From positions 62,001 through 126,000 of the forward strand of contig NZ_SUNB01000003.1 in assembly GCF_007570825.1 (NCBI RefSeq): a DNA stretch of 64,000 bases, given 5' to 3'. Position 1 is the stretch's first letter. Each line of letters opens with the position of its first letter. Shown in pieces: positions 1-8,931 of this stretch. The notes under the pieces were generated by a model. The model was not told the origin of the DNA. It saw only the letters and a list, made by a program, of their open reading frames with translations, and did not search any database. The translations under genes were made by a program, and so were the position numbers. The DNA is from Pleionea sediminis. GTDB lineage: Bacteria > Pseudomonadota > Gammaproteobacteria > Enterobacterales > Kangiellaceae.

Positions 1-132
1 AGCCTTAGCTAACATTTCCAACGCATATGTATCAAGCGCAAATTGTGCGTCAGCTACCGCTTGACCTAAATTTTTGATCAATAAAGGTAAAGGAGCTTCA
101 GCCAGTTGTTTATTAACTTCAGACGCTGACAT
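1..132 (-). CDS. DUF2589-like protein, N-terminus only (cut by window edge)
   Basis: Open frame of 44 codons from an ATG at 132 running off the left edge. The visible protein starts MSASEVNKQLAEAPLPLL and continues with an LxKNLGxAVADAQFALD stretch. The same short pattern (an aVaeAQ..LD helix preceded by an LP.LI element) opens the neighbouring gene and is typical, as I recall, of the N-terminus of DUF2589-type proteins, whose function is unknown. It starts only 8 bases after the stop of the larger gene upstream (141-1823), so the two are surely co-transcribed and probably paralogous in their first 40 residues. No signal peptide is visible. Family assignment is by pattern recall only. Confidence 0.6.
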   Translation of the reverse strand, partial: MSASEVNKQLAEAPLPLLIKNLGQAVADAQFALDTYALEMLAKA

Positions 133-140
133 AGTGATAC

Positions 141-1823
141 CTATAAGTTATCAAGTAGCTTATCAACCAAACCTGCAGGAGCCGGAATAGTGACAAGCTT
201 GGCGTCAATACTTGAAGTCGCGCTCATTTCAAAATTATATTTTCGGCTATCACTGACGCTCATACTTCCGGTAATGCCCGCAGAGAAGCGATTGTCGGCA
301 TCGACCACATCACGACTGTTTTCTTCGACGCTACTTCCAGAGTTGCTACTCGAATTAACATTATCCTGATATTCAGCTTGTTGACTCTCCAGTTTTTCAC
401 CTTCAGTAATCCAGTCAGGTTTCTTTGGTGTCACACTGCGAGGTTGAGGCAACTGTGTAAAAAATGGCGTGTCACCAGTAACATCAAGCTGCTGATAAAA
501 ACATCCATGATTGGGTTTACCTTCTTTTCGATGTCCTTTAGGAAAGGGTTTTACAACTAACTTTAACTGGCCATAATTATCAGCTAAAGTTTCAACATCT
601 GGCTTATGTTTACTCATGTCTTCATCTGAAGGAACACTATTGATTATTTCTTCATATTGATGTTTGTTGGTTGGGCTAACACAATCAACGGTAATTTTAT
701 TCGCAACCTCAGGGTGATAACCTCGACCAACATCCAACATTCCACCTTTTGTTCCAGGGATAGCCGATTGATCACCAGGACCAGCATTGGTGATTTCTTT
801 TGCGCCTTGCGAGTCGGTATAATAGTCATCCGTTCCTTCATCCACCTTCTCAGAGGCAGGAACATTCGACAAAACACCATTGACAGCATCAAAGACGCCA
901 TCCTTAGTAAAACAAACAATACCAAAATGTCTTTCAGTACTAGGAACCGCCACGCCATTATCTTTGGTACGAGTCATAACATTGACTTTGTACTGAATAG
1001 GAATGGCCGTCGTTGCATCTTCAGGATCTTCTATATAGGCAACTAAAGGAGCATTACTTGAAGATTCAATCACAGGCCACTTCGATTGAGGATTGTCAGC
1101 TGTATCCGTTCTTAAAGTAATCGCATTGCCACCGGATAAAGAATTTCCATCAATATTGCCATCTGTATCCAAGTTTAAAATACAGAGATGAACCGATCCT
1201 TCAGGTGTTTCTACGATAATACGGGGGCGCCATAGCTGACCTTCGTGAGCGTAGTTAAAATTATTCACTTGCTCTTGACTTAAATAAACACCCTGAATGG
1301 AATGTTGAAAATTACCGCCAGCAACCTCTTTAACAGTACTCGGTATTTCAACTCTCTTAGAAATAAAGTCGACCTCGTTGCCCGAACGCTTTGAGTAATA
1401 ACGAGAGTAATACCCTCCATTTGCGTTTGATATCATCTCACTGTGCTTATTCTTATTCTTTTTATACTCAGAAATTTTCTCTTCTCGTCCATCGGCATAA
1501 TTGGCATTTAAATCGACAGCAAAACTTTTTTTGCGTTTGCCGCCTACCTCATGTTTTATATCAACCTTTAGATGAAAATTTGCTTCCGAAAAGTGATAAA
1601 AACTCGGTACCATTCCTAAACTCAAAATGGATACACTATTGGTACCACCATTTCCATCAGGCAAATCTAATTTATTTTCCGCCAACTCAATTAAACGCTT
1701 AACTGAATTTTGGTCCAGTCGCTCCTGTGTTTCGACAACGTTATGGCATAAGCCATATAACATATCTCCAATAGGAACTTCTTGTAGTGCTTGACCAACT
1801 GCTTTGTGATCGAATGTTGCCAT
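141..1823 (-). CDS. Large DUF2589-like protein of unknown function
   Basis: 560 residues, cytoplasmic by appearance (no signal peptide or membrane segment). The N-terminus (VPIGDMLYGLCHNVVETQERLD, read as two blocks, residues about 16-38) and the following LSLGMVPSFYHFSEANFHL stretch (about 67-85) resemble the DUF2589-type pattern of an amphipathic helix followed by a 'PtFYqF' beta strand. The extreme C-terminus (about 535-560) has the PAPAGLVDKLLDNL element that resembles the 'PaGL.kvLd.L' end of the same family. Between these lie about 400 residues that I do not recognise, including a Ser/Asn-rich linker near 490-505, so this looks like a family member with a long insertion. It is the third gene of a minus-strand operon after the L7/L12-repeat protein and the TPR protein. 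Function unknown. Confidence 0.7.
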   Translation of the reverse strand: MATFDHKAVGQALQEVPIGDMLYGLCHNVVETQERLDQNSVKRLIELAENKLDLPDGNGGTNSVSILSLGMVPSFYHFSEANFHLKVDIKHEVGGKRKKSFAVDLNANYADGREEKISEYKKNKNKHSEMISNANGGYYSRYYSKRSGNEVDFISKRVEIPSTVKEVAGGNFQHSIQGVYLSQEQVNNFNYAHEGQLWRPRIIVETPEGSVHLCILNLDTDGNIDGNSLSGGNAITLRTDTADNPQSKWPVIESSSNAPLVAYIEDPEDATTAIPIQYKVNVMTRTKDNGVAVPSTERHFGIVCFTKDGVFDAVNGVLSNVPASEKVDEGTDDYYTDSQGAKEITNAGPGDQSAIPGTKGGMLDVGRGYHPEVANKITVDCVSPTNKHQYEEIINSVPSDEDMSKHKPDVETLADNYGQLKLVVKPFPKGHRKEGKPNHGCFYQQLDVTGDTPFFTQLPQPRSVTPKKPDWITEGEKLESQQAEYQDNVNSSSNSGSSVEENSRDVVDADNRFSAGITGSMSVSDSRKYNFEMSATSSIDAKLVTIPAPAGLVDKLLDNL

Positions 1824-1845
1824 AGTTTTCTCCTATGTTTTGGCA

Positions 1846-2505
1846 TTAAAGCATTTTTGCTTGCTTTAGGTTTTCCGGTAATGGAATCGCTTTTTCTGGT
1901 CTCACACTGTCCTTAGTGACACTGAAGTAGTTATGTCGATATTGCTCTTGAAGAATTCGCTTTTCATCAATGTGCAAATTGGTTTGCAACCAACGCAATA
2001 ACGTATCGGCCAATGGAAGTTGATAACCATCAGGTACATTTAACTTAGCTTCTTTGATTTGATTAAGAGCATCTTCTTTATTGCCTTGTTTCATTTGTAT
2101 GACACCCAACCGCAAATAGATATTGGCTAAATCAAACCTCGCCATGTCATGAGGCGGTGGTGTATTTTCGTAAAGCTCAATTGCTTTATGGCAATAATTA
2201 ATTACTTCTTCATAATTATTTGATAGCTCCAGAGACTCAATGACGCACTCAAGATAATGTCGAAAAAATACTTCGGGATGACTATTTTGCACAGACAGAT
2301 GCATCGCATAACGATAATGTTCGAGGGCAGATTCAAACTGCCCTTCAAGGGCTAAAACTTTTCCATGCTCTGCTATTCCCATGTGCAAAATTATATTTGA
2401 ATCTTGCGATTGAGCTTCGTCAGTGTTTGTTTCTTCACTAATTGTTCCTTGGTTTGATGCTTCATGAAGATCAATATTTTCTAACGTTCGTGTTTCTGAA
2501 TTCAT
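1846..2505 (-). CDS. TPR-repeat protein
   Basis: 219 residues. An acidic, low-complexity N-terminus (about 1-35) is followed by tetratricopeptide-like helix pairs: GKVLALEGQFESALEHYRYA (about 49-68), a unit around NNYEEVINYCHKAIELYE, and LRLGVIQMKQGNKEDALNQI, each with the small-residue/aromatic spacing of TPRs. Such proteins normally act as protein-protein adaptors; no catalytic motif is seen. There is no signal peptide, so a cytoplasmic scaffold or chaperone role is the simplest reading. It sits 16 bases after the upstream repeat protein and 22 bases before the DUF2589-like gene, which makes an operon nearly certain and suggests it may bind one of those products. Confidence 0.8.
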   Translation of the reverse strand: MNSETRTLENIDLHEASNQGTISEETNTDEAQSQDSNIILHMGIAEHGKVLALEGQFESALEHYRYAMHLSVQNSHPEVFFRHYLECVIESLELSNNYEEVINYCHKAIELYENTPPPHDMARFDLANIYLRLGVIQMKQGNKEDALNQIKEAKLNVPDGYQLPLADTLLRWLQTNLHIDEKRILQEQYRHNYFSVTKDSVRPEKAIPLPENLKQAKML

Positions 2506-2521
2506 AAATTTTCCTGGAGTC

Positions 2522-3640
2522 CTACGCGAGTATTAAATTAATGTGAGTGCCAACGAGCTTAAGTTCATGTGCGAGCCAATGAGCCTGCGTTGCCGTTAAC
2601 AGTAATGAATCGCTTTTTCGACCTGAACACAGCTCTTTAAGTTGTTCCTGTGTACATCCCGTCATCCATGCAATAATGTCTTCAGTGACTTCACGCTGAC
2701 CCATTTTAGAAATGGCGATATTGAAGTACTGCATACTGACCGGTAATACCGTAAATTTTGAACGGTTGTCATTAAGCGTGTTGGTTAGTTCTAGTGTTGA
2801 GTTAAAACTCGCATTTCGTTTAATAACAATCGGAGCGCGATCAATCACCTTAGATAATAAATGAGTTGGAATATCCGTGTGTTGCTCAAGTATGTTTAAT
2901 AGGCCGTTATTTTTCTCGGAGAGTTCAAGTTGCACATCGAACTGAGCAAAGTCGGCATTAATAAGTTTCACTTTGGAACCAAAGCGTTTAACGTGAGGCC
3001 ATATTTTATCCGCCTGCGATCTCGTCAGAGTTTGTTCCAGAAATGCATTATTTTCTAATAAATGCTGTAAATTATGTGGCGTGAGTATCGATTTCAGTTG
3101 ATGCTTTTCGTGGCCGGTCAAGTTATAGTACAAAAACAAATAATTACTATTGGAAATTCTTGAAGCTTTAACATCGACATTCAACTCCGAAAATCGATCT
3201 CTGATAGCCTCAACGGTTGCTCTTGAAACCTGGCCCATAATGACATTAGGACTTTGAAACAACATAGATTTACATTGGTCTTCTTGCACGCCAAGAAATA
3301 ACTTCAAGACTTCAAGTATTTGTGGCATTTGCTTTTTGTCATTAAGAACTAGACAGACATCGAACAACGCCTTAGCTTCTTCTATCGATTTGCTTTTATG
3401 AATTGCTTCAGTTTGTAATCCAATTTTATTGAGCAAGACACTAATTTCATCCGCCATACCTTGGCTTATTTGATTCAGTAACATTGATGGCGCTTGATAG
3501 ATTTTGCGAGCTATTTGATTTTCAGGAACAGGAATCGCTTTATGCAATGCGCCAATCACATTTGCATTGGTAGTTCCTACAGAATGGACAATGATTCCCC
3601 AGTCTTTTGAGTTGTCTATACTTGCGTCAGCTTGCATCAA
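2522..3640 (-). CDS. Protein made of five L7/L12-C-terminal-domain-like repeats
   Basis: 372 residues. I can split the whole protein into five units of about 65-70 residues (about 13-80, 91-160, 166-228, 233-301, 304-372). Each starts with a hydrophobic strand (WGIIVHS, FDVCLVL, YLFLYYNL, FDVQLEL, YFNIAI), then a helix, a helix often ending in an aP or sP pair (YQAPSMLL, FQSPNVIM, DRAPIVIK), then an 'A..i...l...g..v..' helix-strand. That order matches the C-terminal domain of ribosomal protein L7/L12, where 'lv..aP..ik......A......L...Ga.v.l' is diagnostic; the match is a pattern judgement, not a search result. Repeats 3 and 5 are the most diverged. No signal peptide. First gene of the minus-strand operon; function unknown. 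Confidence 0.75.
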   Translation of the reverse strand: MMQADASIDNSKDWGIIVHSVGTTNANVIGALHKAIPVPENQIARKIYQAPSMLLNQISQGMADEISVLLNKIGLQTEAIHKSKSIEEAKALFDVCLVLNDKKQMPQILEVLKLFLGVQEDQCKSMLFQSPNVIMGQVSRATVEAIRDRFSELNVDVKASRISNSNYLFLYYNLTGHEKHQLKSILTPHNLQHLLENNAFLEQTLTRSQADKIWPHVKRFGSKVKLINADFAQFDVQLELSEKNNGLLNILEQHTDIPTHLLSKVIDRAPIVIKRNASFNSTLELTNTLNDNRSKFTVLPVSMQYFNIAISKMGQREVTEDIIAWMTGCTQEQLKELCSGRKSDSLLLTATQAHWLAHELKLVGTHINLILA

Positions 3641-3723
3641 TATTTTTTCCTGTGAATATTATCGTTAATGTTGGCTTGAACAGAAATCGCGGAAAGAGTA
3701 TAAAAATCGCAAAATTGATAACA

Positions 3724-3741
3724 CTCCCCATCAGGGGGGAG
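3724..3741 (+). promoter_or_regulatory. Hairpin masking a Shine-Dalgarno-like run ahead of the hybrid sensor gene
   Basis: CTCCCC (3724-3729) can pair with GGGGAG (3736-3741) across a six-base loop. The right arm is the strongest purine-rich ribosome-binding sequence in the gap and lies 6 bases before an ATG at 3748. That ATG opens a five-codon frame that ends in TGA at 3763-3765, overlapping the TTG start of the sensor gene at 3762. The arrangement could gate translation; that is inference. Confidence 0.4.
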
Positions 3742-3761
3742 CAAAAGATGGAAGCTTTCAC

Positions 3762-6700
3762 TTGAAATTTAAGATAGATATATTTATCTACGCGGCATTT
3801 TTATTGATGACTGGTATAGACATCCTCGCGAGTAACTCCAACAAGACAAAGTTCGACTTTCAATTAATCCCGTCTTTGCAGTTTGAAAAGAAAAATTTTA
3901 AAACGCCTTTTACATTGGGAATGATTTCATCAATGGCTCAAGATCAAAAAGGATTTCTTTGGATAAGCTCATCAGAAGGTGTGTTTAGATACGATGGATT
4001 CGATTTAAAACCTTACTTAAAGGACGATTCTTATTTTCGTATTTTTGTTAGTTCAAATCATGACATTTGGGCAATGGGTGCCAACTCTATTAAACGTTAC
4101 AATCCACACCTCGATCAATTTGTTAAAGTGGAATTAAAGTATCTTGCAAATTCTAGCGAAAGTAGCCTCGAACATGCCTATTCAATTGTTGAAACTGAGG
4201 ATCGTCGGCTTTGGCTTATCTCAAACGGAGGATTGCTACACGAGATACAAAATAATTCAATTATTGAGCATTATGAGTTGCCAACAGACATTCGCTTTAA
4301 GGAAAACTTGAATACGGTTGTCCATTCTGGACCCAATTACTTTTTAGCCGCTCTTGGCAATGAAGTTTTTGAATTTTCATCGGAAAAAAATCAGTTTGTA
4401 AAAATCTTAACTCTTCCAAAATCTTCGGCGCTAATTACGACAATATCTCACATCAATAATAATCAGTCAGTATTATTTGGAACGAACGAAGGAATTTATC
4501 AGTGGAATAAAGCAGAACAAACTTTAAATTTTTATTCTGGTGAACAACTGAATAAGGCGAACCAACCGATTGTTACGAGTTTCATACTTAATGACTCACA
4601 AGGTAAAATTTGGGTTACACATGATAGCGGTGTCGCTCTTTTCGATGTTAACCAAGGCCAATTTGTCAACGTGCCACAACTCGATAAATACGAAGTCTTT
4701 TCCCATTTGTTTGAAGACAGAAATGGCATACTCTGGTTTAGCTCCATTTCAGGAGTTATCAGTCATTCTATCGATTCGATTGCTTTTTATCTTACAACAC
4801 CTGAAGACGATAGCAGCTTAGTTAGCTCAGCATTATTTTCGGTACTCATTGACAGTACCAATAGAATATGGATTGGTTCCCATAGTGCGGGGCTTAATAT
4901 GAAACCTTTAGGTGCAGATAAGTATAAAACCTATGTAGAAGATGGGAAGCCTGGCTCCATAAGTAATAATGGAGTTTTTACACTCTATGAAGACTCTCTA
5001 AATCGCATTTGGCTAGGTACGCTGAATGGACTGAACTTGTATACAGAAAATACTGAACAGTTTCAAACCTTTTGGCCTGACGAAACCACACGCAACAGCC
5101 CATCAAATTCAATTCTATCGATTGAAGAAGATCCAACTATCAGTAATCGATTTTGGATAGGAACAATTGAGGGATTGCTGCGTTTGGATTTTTCGGAAGA
5201 TGAAAACGGAATACTAAAAGAAGCCGCTAGAAAAGTATTTTTAAAGAATCAAATAATCTTCGACATTCATATATCCCAGGACAACCAAGTGTGGGTCGGA
5301 ACCATCAATGGACTTTATCGCTTAGATCTCAGCGGCTCCTTACTCACTCACTATAAGGCATCGGATAAAAATAATACAATCACCGAAGACTGGATTAATA
5401 CGATATATCAAGATGAAAGTGGTACTATTTGGATTGGTTGTGCAAACGGCTTAGTCCGTTATCGAGAAGAGACGAATGATTTTGTAGTCGTTAATTTTTC
5501 ACCAGAAAGAAAAGGCTCAGGCATTACCAGAATCTTTGAAAGCCAGAGAGGTGATTTATGGTTAGTTTCAAATGCTCTGTATCGATTAGATCGTAAAACC
5601 AATCAGTCCGTCGAACGTTACGATTATATTGATGGTTACAATTTTGATCCAACTTCTTTAGCAATTTCACCAAAAGGAGAAGTTTATCTTTCTACGCTTG
5701 CTAACGGATTAGTCTACTTTACTCCGGTAAGTTCAACGACCCAATCAAATGTTGGACTCACCCAAATAATATTCAATTCCGAAATTATTACCCGCTCCAT
5801 TGAAAGTTTTCCCCTGTCAGAGAATGGTACGCCACAATTACCTTATAACAATAGAAGAATCGAATTTGAATTTACAAATTTTCATTTTTTACGATCCGAA
5901 TCTCAAGAGTTTCAATACCGTTTAACAGGATTTGATGATCAATGGCAATCAACACCGAATACAGTAAGAAATGCAGTATTCACCAACCTACCACCAGGTG
6001 AATATTCGTTCGACTTTCGGTCTCGTTTGCCGCTAGGGCAATGGGGTGAAGAAAGTTTTCAATTTACTATCGCCAAACCATTCTGGATGACAAACTGGGC
6101 CTATGCCGTCTATGCACTTTTATTACTTCTACTCATGTGGGGAGCAGCAAAAGTTCAAACAAGATTACTCAAACGTAGAAACATGGCATTGGAAGCTAAA
6201 GTTTCTGCAAGAACGCTAGAAATATCAAAGAAGAACGTAGAAATTTCCGAGCTATTAAAAGCGAAAGAAACATTTTATACCAATGTTTCTCACGAATTCA
6301 GAACACCATTAACGGTGATGATGTTGCCAATACAGCGAATGATGCGACAAGAAACGAAAAATGGCGAATGGCCTGCAGCTTACCGTCAAGGTTTAAGATT
6401 GGTAAGAATGGTCGATCATTTAATCGACCATTCGCGTCAGGATGGTAATAAACTGCATAACATCAAACCAACTCCTATCCGAGATCATGTTTATAACTTA
6501 TTTGAAGCTTACCTCGCCATCGCTCGAGAAAAGAACCAAACGATGAAATTAGAAATGGATATTAGCCAACAAACTATATATTTAAGTGAAGATTTTATCG
6601 AACAGGTTTTAGGCAATTTAATCATCAATGCCATCAAATACACACCTGAGAAAGGAAATATCCAGATTAAGGTTATTGAAAGCCAAGATTGGTTAAACAT

Positions 6701-7802
6701 GTCGGTCGAGGATGATGGTCCCGGCATTGCAAGAACCAAAAGAAATTCAATATTCGAACGCTTTCATCGTTTGGAAAATACAAAAGATCGTGACATCACT
6801 GGTTTGGGAATTGGATTGTCGATTGTTAAAGATATTACAGCAGACAATGGCGGTGAAGTTTTCGTCGAAGATGGAGAAAAAACAGGCAGTCGTTTTATTG
6901 TTCGTATTCCGATAAAACCAATGTTAGACAATGCGCATGAACCTAATAAACAAGAATTTTTCCAAGCTGACTCGAATGCAACCCATCAAATAACCTATCA
7001 GGTCGCTCCTAAATCATCCGAACGAATAAAAGTACTTATTGTTGAAGATAATGAAGATTTAAGAACTATGTTGGTGGACGAACTGAGTTGGTGGTTTGAC
7101 TGTTTGCAGGCTTCCAACGGAGAAGAAGGCATAACCATTGCAGAAAAGGAAATTCCAGACATCATTGTCAGTGACATCATGATGCCTCAAGTCGATGGTT
7201 ATGAATTGTGCCAACGATTAAAAGAGTCAAATGCGACCAGCCATATACCTGTTCTGTTATTAACTGCAAAGAGCGATCAAAAAAGTCGAATTAAAGGATG
7301 GCAATTTGAAGCCGATGCTTATTTAAACAAACCTTTTAATTTAGATGAACTGAAACAACGCATCGATAATTTACATCGCTCACGCCAACGATTGGCAAAA
7401 CAATTCAAACAACGTTTCATATCCGATGCGGCTAGTACACCATCACAGATTAGTAACGATTCAACAAACCAAGATCAAACTGAGCTATTTTTAGCTGAGA
7501 TAAAAAGAATTGTAGAAAAAAACTACAGTAATGCGGCATTCTCGACAGAAAGTATGGCTGAAGAAATGTACCTCAGTAGCCGCCAATTACAACGAAAAAT
7601 TCAAGCCACAATAGGTATGTCTCCCAAAGAATATTTGAAGCAATATCGATTAAAACAAGCAAAGCTATTTCTTAAACAAAATATGCAAGCAGCGACCGTT
7701 GCGCATACGGTGGGTTTTTCATCTCCGGCTTATTTTGGCGCCTGTTTTAAATCTGAGTTTAACCAAACGCCAGTGCAATTTCAGCAGTCAGCCACCGGGT
7801 AA
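3762..7802 (+). CDS. Hybrid two-component system protein (propeller sensor, kinase, receiver, AraC output)
   Basis: 1346 residues, starting at a TTG with GGAAG seven bases upstream; no in-frame ATG fits. A signal peptide (about 1-24) leads into a long periplasmic region (about 45-690) of repeated 'G.iWigt..Gl.ry' units, the two-component regulator propeller repeats, then a Y_Y_Y-type domain (about 700-770) and one membrane segment near 778-800. The cytoplasmic part has a HisKA box with H844 in NVSHEFRTPL, an N-box and DDGPGI ATPase motifs (about 944-990), a receiver with phosphoacceptor D1138 and K1190, and an AraC-type helix-turn-helix pair (about 1265-1345). This one-protein architecture is best known from Bacteroidetes polysaccharide loci, where it senses glycans; the ligand here is unknown. 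It is divergent from the DUF2589-like cluster, which it may control. Confidence 0.93.
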   Translation: MKFKIDIFIYAAFLLMTGIDILASNSNKTKFDFQLIPSLQFEKKNFKTPFTLGMISSMAQDQKGFLWISSSEGVFRYDGFDLKPYLKDDSYFRIFVSSNHDIWAMGANSIKRYNPHLDQFVKVELKYLANSSESSLEHAYSIVETEDRRLWLISNGGLLHEIQNNSIIEHYELPTDIRFKENLNTVVHSGPNYFLAALGNEVFEFSSEKNQFVKILTLPKSSALITTISHINNNQSVLFGTNEGIYQWNKAEQTLNFYSGEQLNKANQPIVTSFILNDSQGKIWVTHDSGVALFDVNQGQFVNVPQLDKYEVFSHLFEDRNGILWFSSISGVISHSIDSIAFYLTTPEDDSSLVSSALFSVLIDSTNRIWIGSHSAGLNMKPLGADKYKTYVEDGKPGSISNNGVFTLYEDSLNRIWLGTLNGLNLYTENTEQFQTFWPDETTRNSPSNSILSIEEDPTISNRFWIGTIEGLLRLDFSEDENGILKEAARKVFLKNQIIFDIHISQDNQVWVGTINGLYRLDLSGSLLTHYKASDKNNTITEDWINTIYQDESGTIWIGCANGLVRYREETNDFVVVNFSPERKGSGITRIFESQRGDLWLVSNALYRLDRKTNQSVERYDYIDGYNFDPTSLAISPKGEVYLSTLANGLVYFTPVSSTTQSNVGLTQIIFNSEIITRSIESFPLSENGTPQLPYNNRRIEFEFTNFHFLRSESQEFQYRLTGFDDQWQSTPNTVRNAVFTNLPPGEYSFDFRSRLPLGQWGEESFQFTIAKPFWMTNWAYAVYALLLLLLMWGAAKVQTRLLKRRNMALEAKVSARTLEISKKNVEISELLKAKETFYTNVSHEFRTPLTVMMLPIQRMMRQETKNGEWPAAYRQGLRLVRMVDHLIDHSRQDGNKLHNIKPTPIRDHVYNLFEAYLAIAREKNQTMKLEMDISQQTIYLSEDFIEQVLGNLIINAIKYTPEKGNIQIKVIESQDWLNMSVEDDGPGIARTKRNSIFERFHRLENTKDRDITGLGIGLSIVKDITADNGGEVFVEDGEKTGSRFIVRIPIKPMLDNAHEPNKQEFFQADSNATHQITYQVAPKSSERIKVLIVEDNEDLRTMLVDELSWWFDCLQASNGEEGITIAEKEIPDIIVSDIMMPQVDGYELCQRLKESNATSHIPVLLLTAKSDQKSRIKGWQFEADAYLNKPFNLDELKQRIDNLHRSRQRLAKQFKQRFISDAASTPSQISNDSTNQDQTELFLAEIKRIVEKNYSNAAFSTESMAEEMYLSSRQLQRKIQATIGMSPKEYLKQYRLKQAKLFLKQNMQAATVAHTVGFSSPAYFGACFKSEFNQTPVQFQQSATG

Positions 7803-7919
7803 ACCTTTGATTTAAAAAGAGATATTAGGGTGTCGCAAATTTGATACAGGCCGTCGCAAACTTAATACCGCCCAACATAGACGCCTCATTAAAGTACAAC
7901 GTATTGAATCAATCATACG

Positions 7920-8654
7920 GTGCAAATGATGGCTTTAAACTCTTACAAAAGTATCAACAGTGGATCGAACAACCACCCAAATATTCTGTCTGCTGTAAAA
8001 CAAAACAATCGCTCTGTAACACCGGAGCTTATCAATATTTTATTCGACGAAATGCGAGCGCTAGGTTTCGACCGCACATTTGTAACCAGCAGAGGTCCCG
8101 CACAAAAATGCATCACGAACATGTCGAAAAATGAAACACATTTATTTTTCGATCAAGAATGGTTGGTGACGAATCGTACATTAAAAATGAGCACCTATCA
8201 CCGCCCTACAATTTGGCAAGAACTTGACCAATCCAAACACTGCGTTTTTTTTCTATCGAAGCTACGAACCTTGGGACTGTATAATGGGTTGAGTTTTACG
8301 GTTTATAGTAACCGAGGCCAAGGTATTTTTCATTTGTCTTGCGATGAAACTATCGGTAACTTTTCTGATTATTGTCGACAACGATATACCGAAATATATG
8401 GATTAGCCCAACTTTACTTTGTCCGCTTGGTCAATAGTCATCCAAGTTTATTATTTGAATTGCCTAAACTAACCCCACGTGAAAATGAATGCTTGAATTT
8501 ACTTTCCAAAGGGTTGAGTAATCCTGAAATGTCAAAACTGTTATCTATTTCGAAAGATCGTGTGAAAGAATTGGTCAGTTCGATTATCCGCAAGTTGGAT
8601 GCATCAAATCGTACCGAAGCCGTTCTATTAGCGACTCGCTGCGGTATTTTATGA
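7920..8654 (+). CDS. LuxR-family transcriptional regulator (solo)
   Basis: Up to 244 residues from a GTG at 7920; ATGs at 7926 and 7929 are equally possible because no clear ribosome-binding site decides. The C-terminus (about 180-242) is a GerE/LuxR helix-turn-helix: LTPRENECLNLLSKGLSNPE followed by an 'iS.drVKelvssIirKLda.nRtEAv' helix. The N-terminal 165 residues have the length and scattered aromatic residues of an autoinducer-binding domain (TVYSNRGQGIFHLSCD), but I cannot pick out the full set of acyl-homoserine-lactone-binding residues, and no luxI-type synthase is in the window. It follows the hybrid sensor by 117 bases on the same strand and may respond to a host or foreign signal. 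Confidence 0.8.
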   Translation: MQMMALNSYKSINSGSNNHPNILSAVKQNNRSVTPELINILFDEMRALGFDRTFVTSRGPAQKCITNMSKNETHLFFDQEWLVTNRTLKMSTYHRPTIWQELDQSKHCVFFLSKLRTLGLYNGLSFTVYSNRGQGIFHLSCDETIGNFSDYCRQRYTEIYGLAQLYFVRLVNSHPSLLFELPKLTPRENECLNLLSKGLSNPEMSKLLSISKDRVKELVSSIIRKLDASNRTEAVLLATRCGIL

Positions 8655-8931
8655 TAGTTATCGAACATTAATTGAGCGGCGATCAGATTATTACGTGAGT
8701 CGCTCTGCTACCTAGTCTGTTCTGATAGATTAGAAAAAATATAAAACTTAAAGCAAAATCCTACCAATACTTTATTCTGCACAACTTATGAGCCAATATT
8801 TCATATTGATTCTTGAGTTAATTAACCACAAATAAGACATTGCTTACATTGGAAAGAGGAATATTGTCAAAGTTCAATCGTTTACCTTGTGTTAATTTAC
8901 TATCTAACATATAAGGCAGAACTGTTCGCTA

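Noticed and set aside
7841-8134. Overlapping 97-codon plus-strand frame
   Set aside because: It overlaps the LuxR gene in another frame, has no domain and a poor start context; the LuxR frame has a recognised helix-turn-helix.
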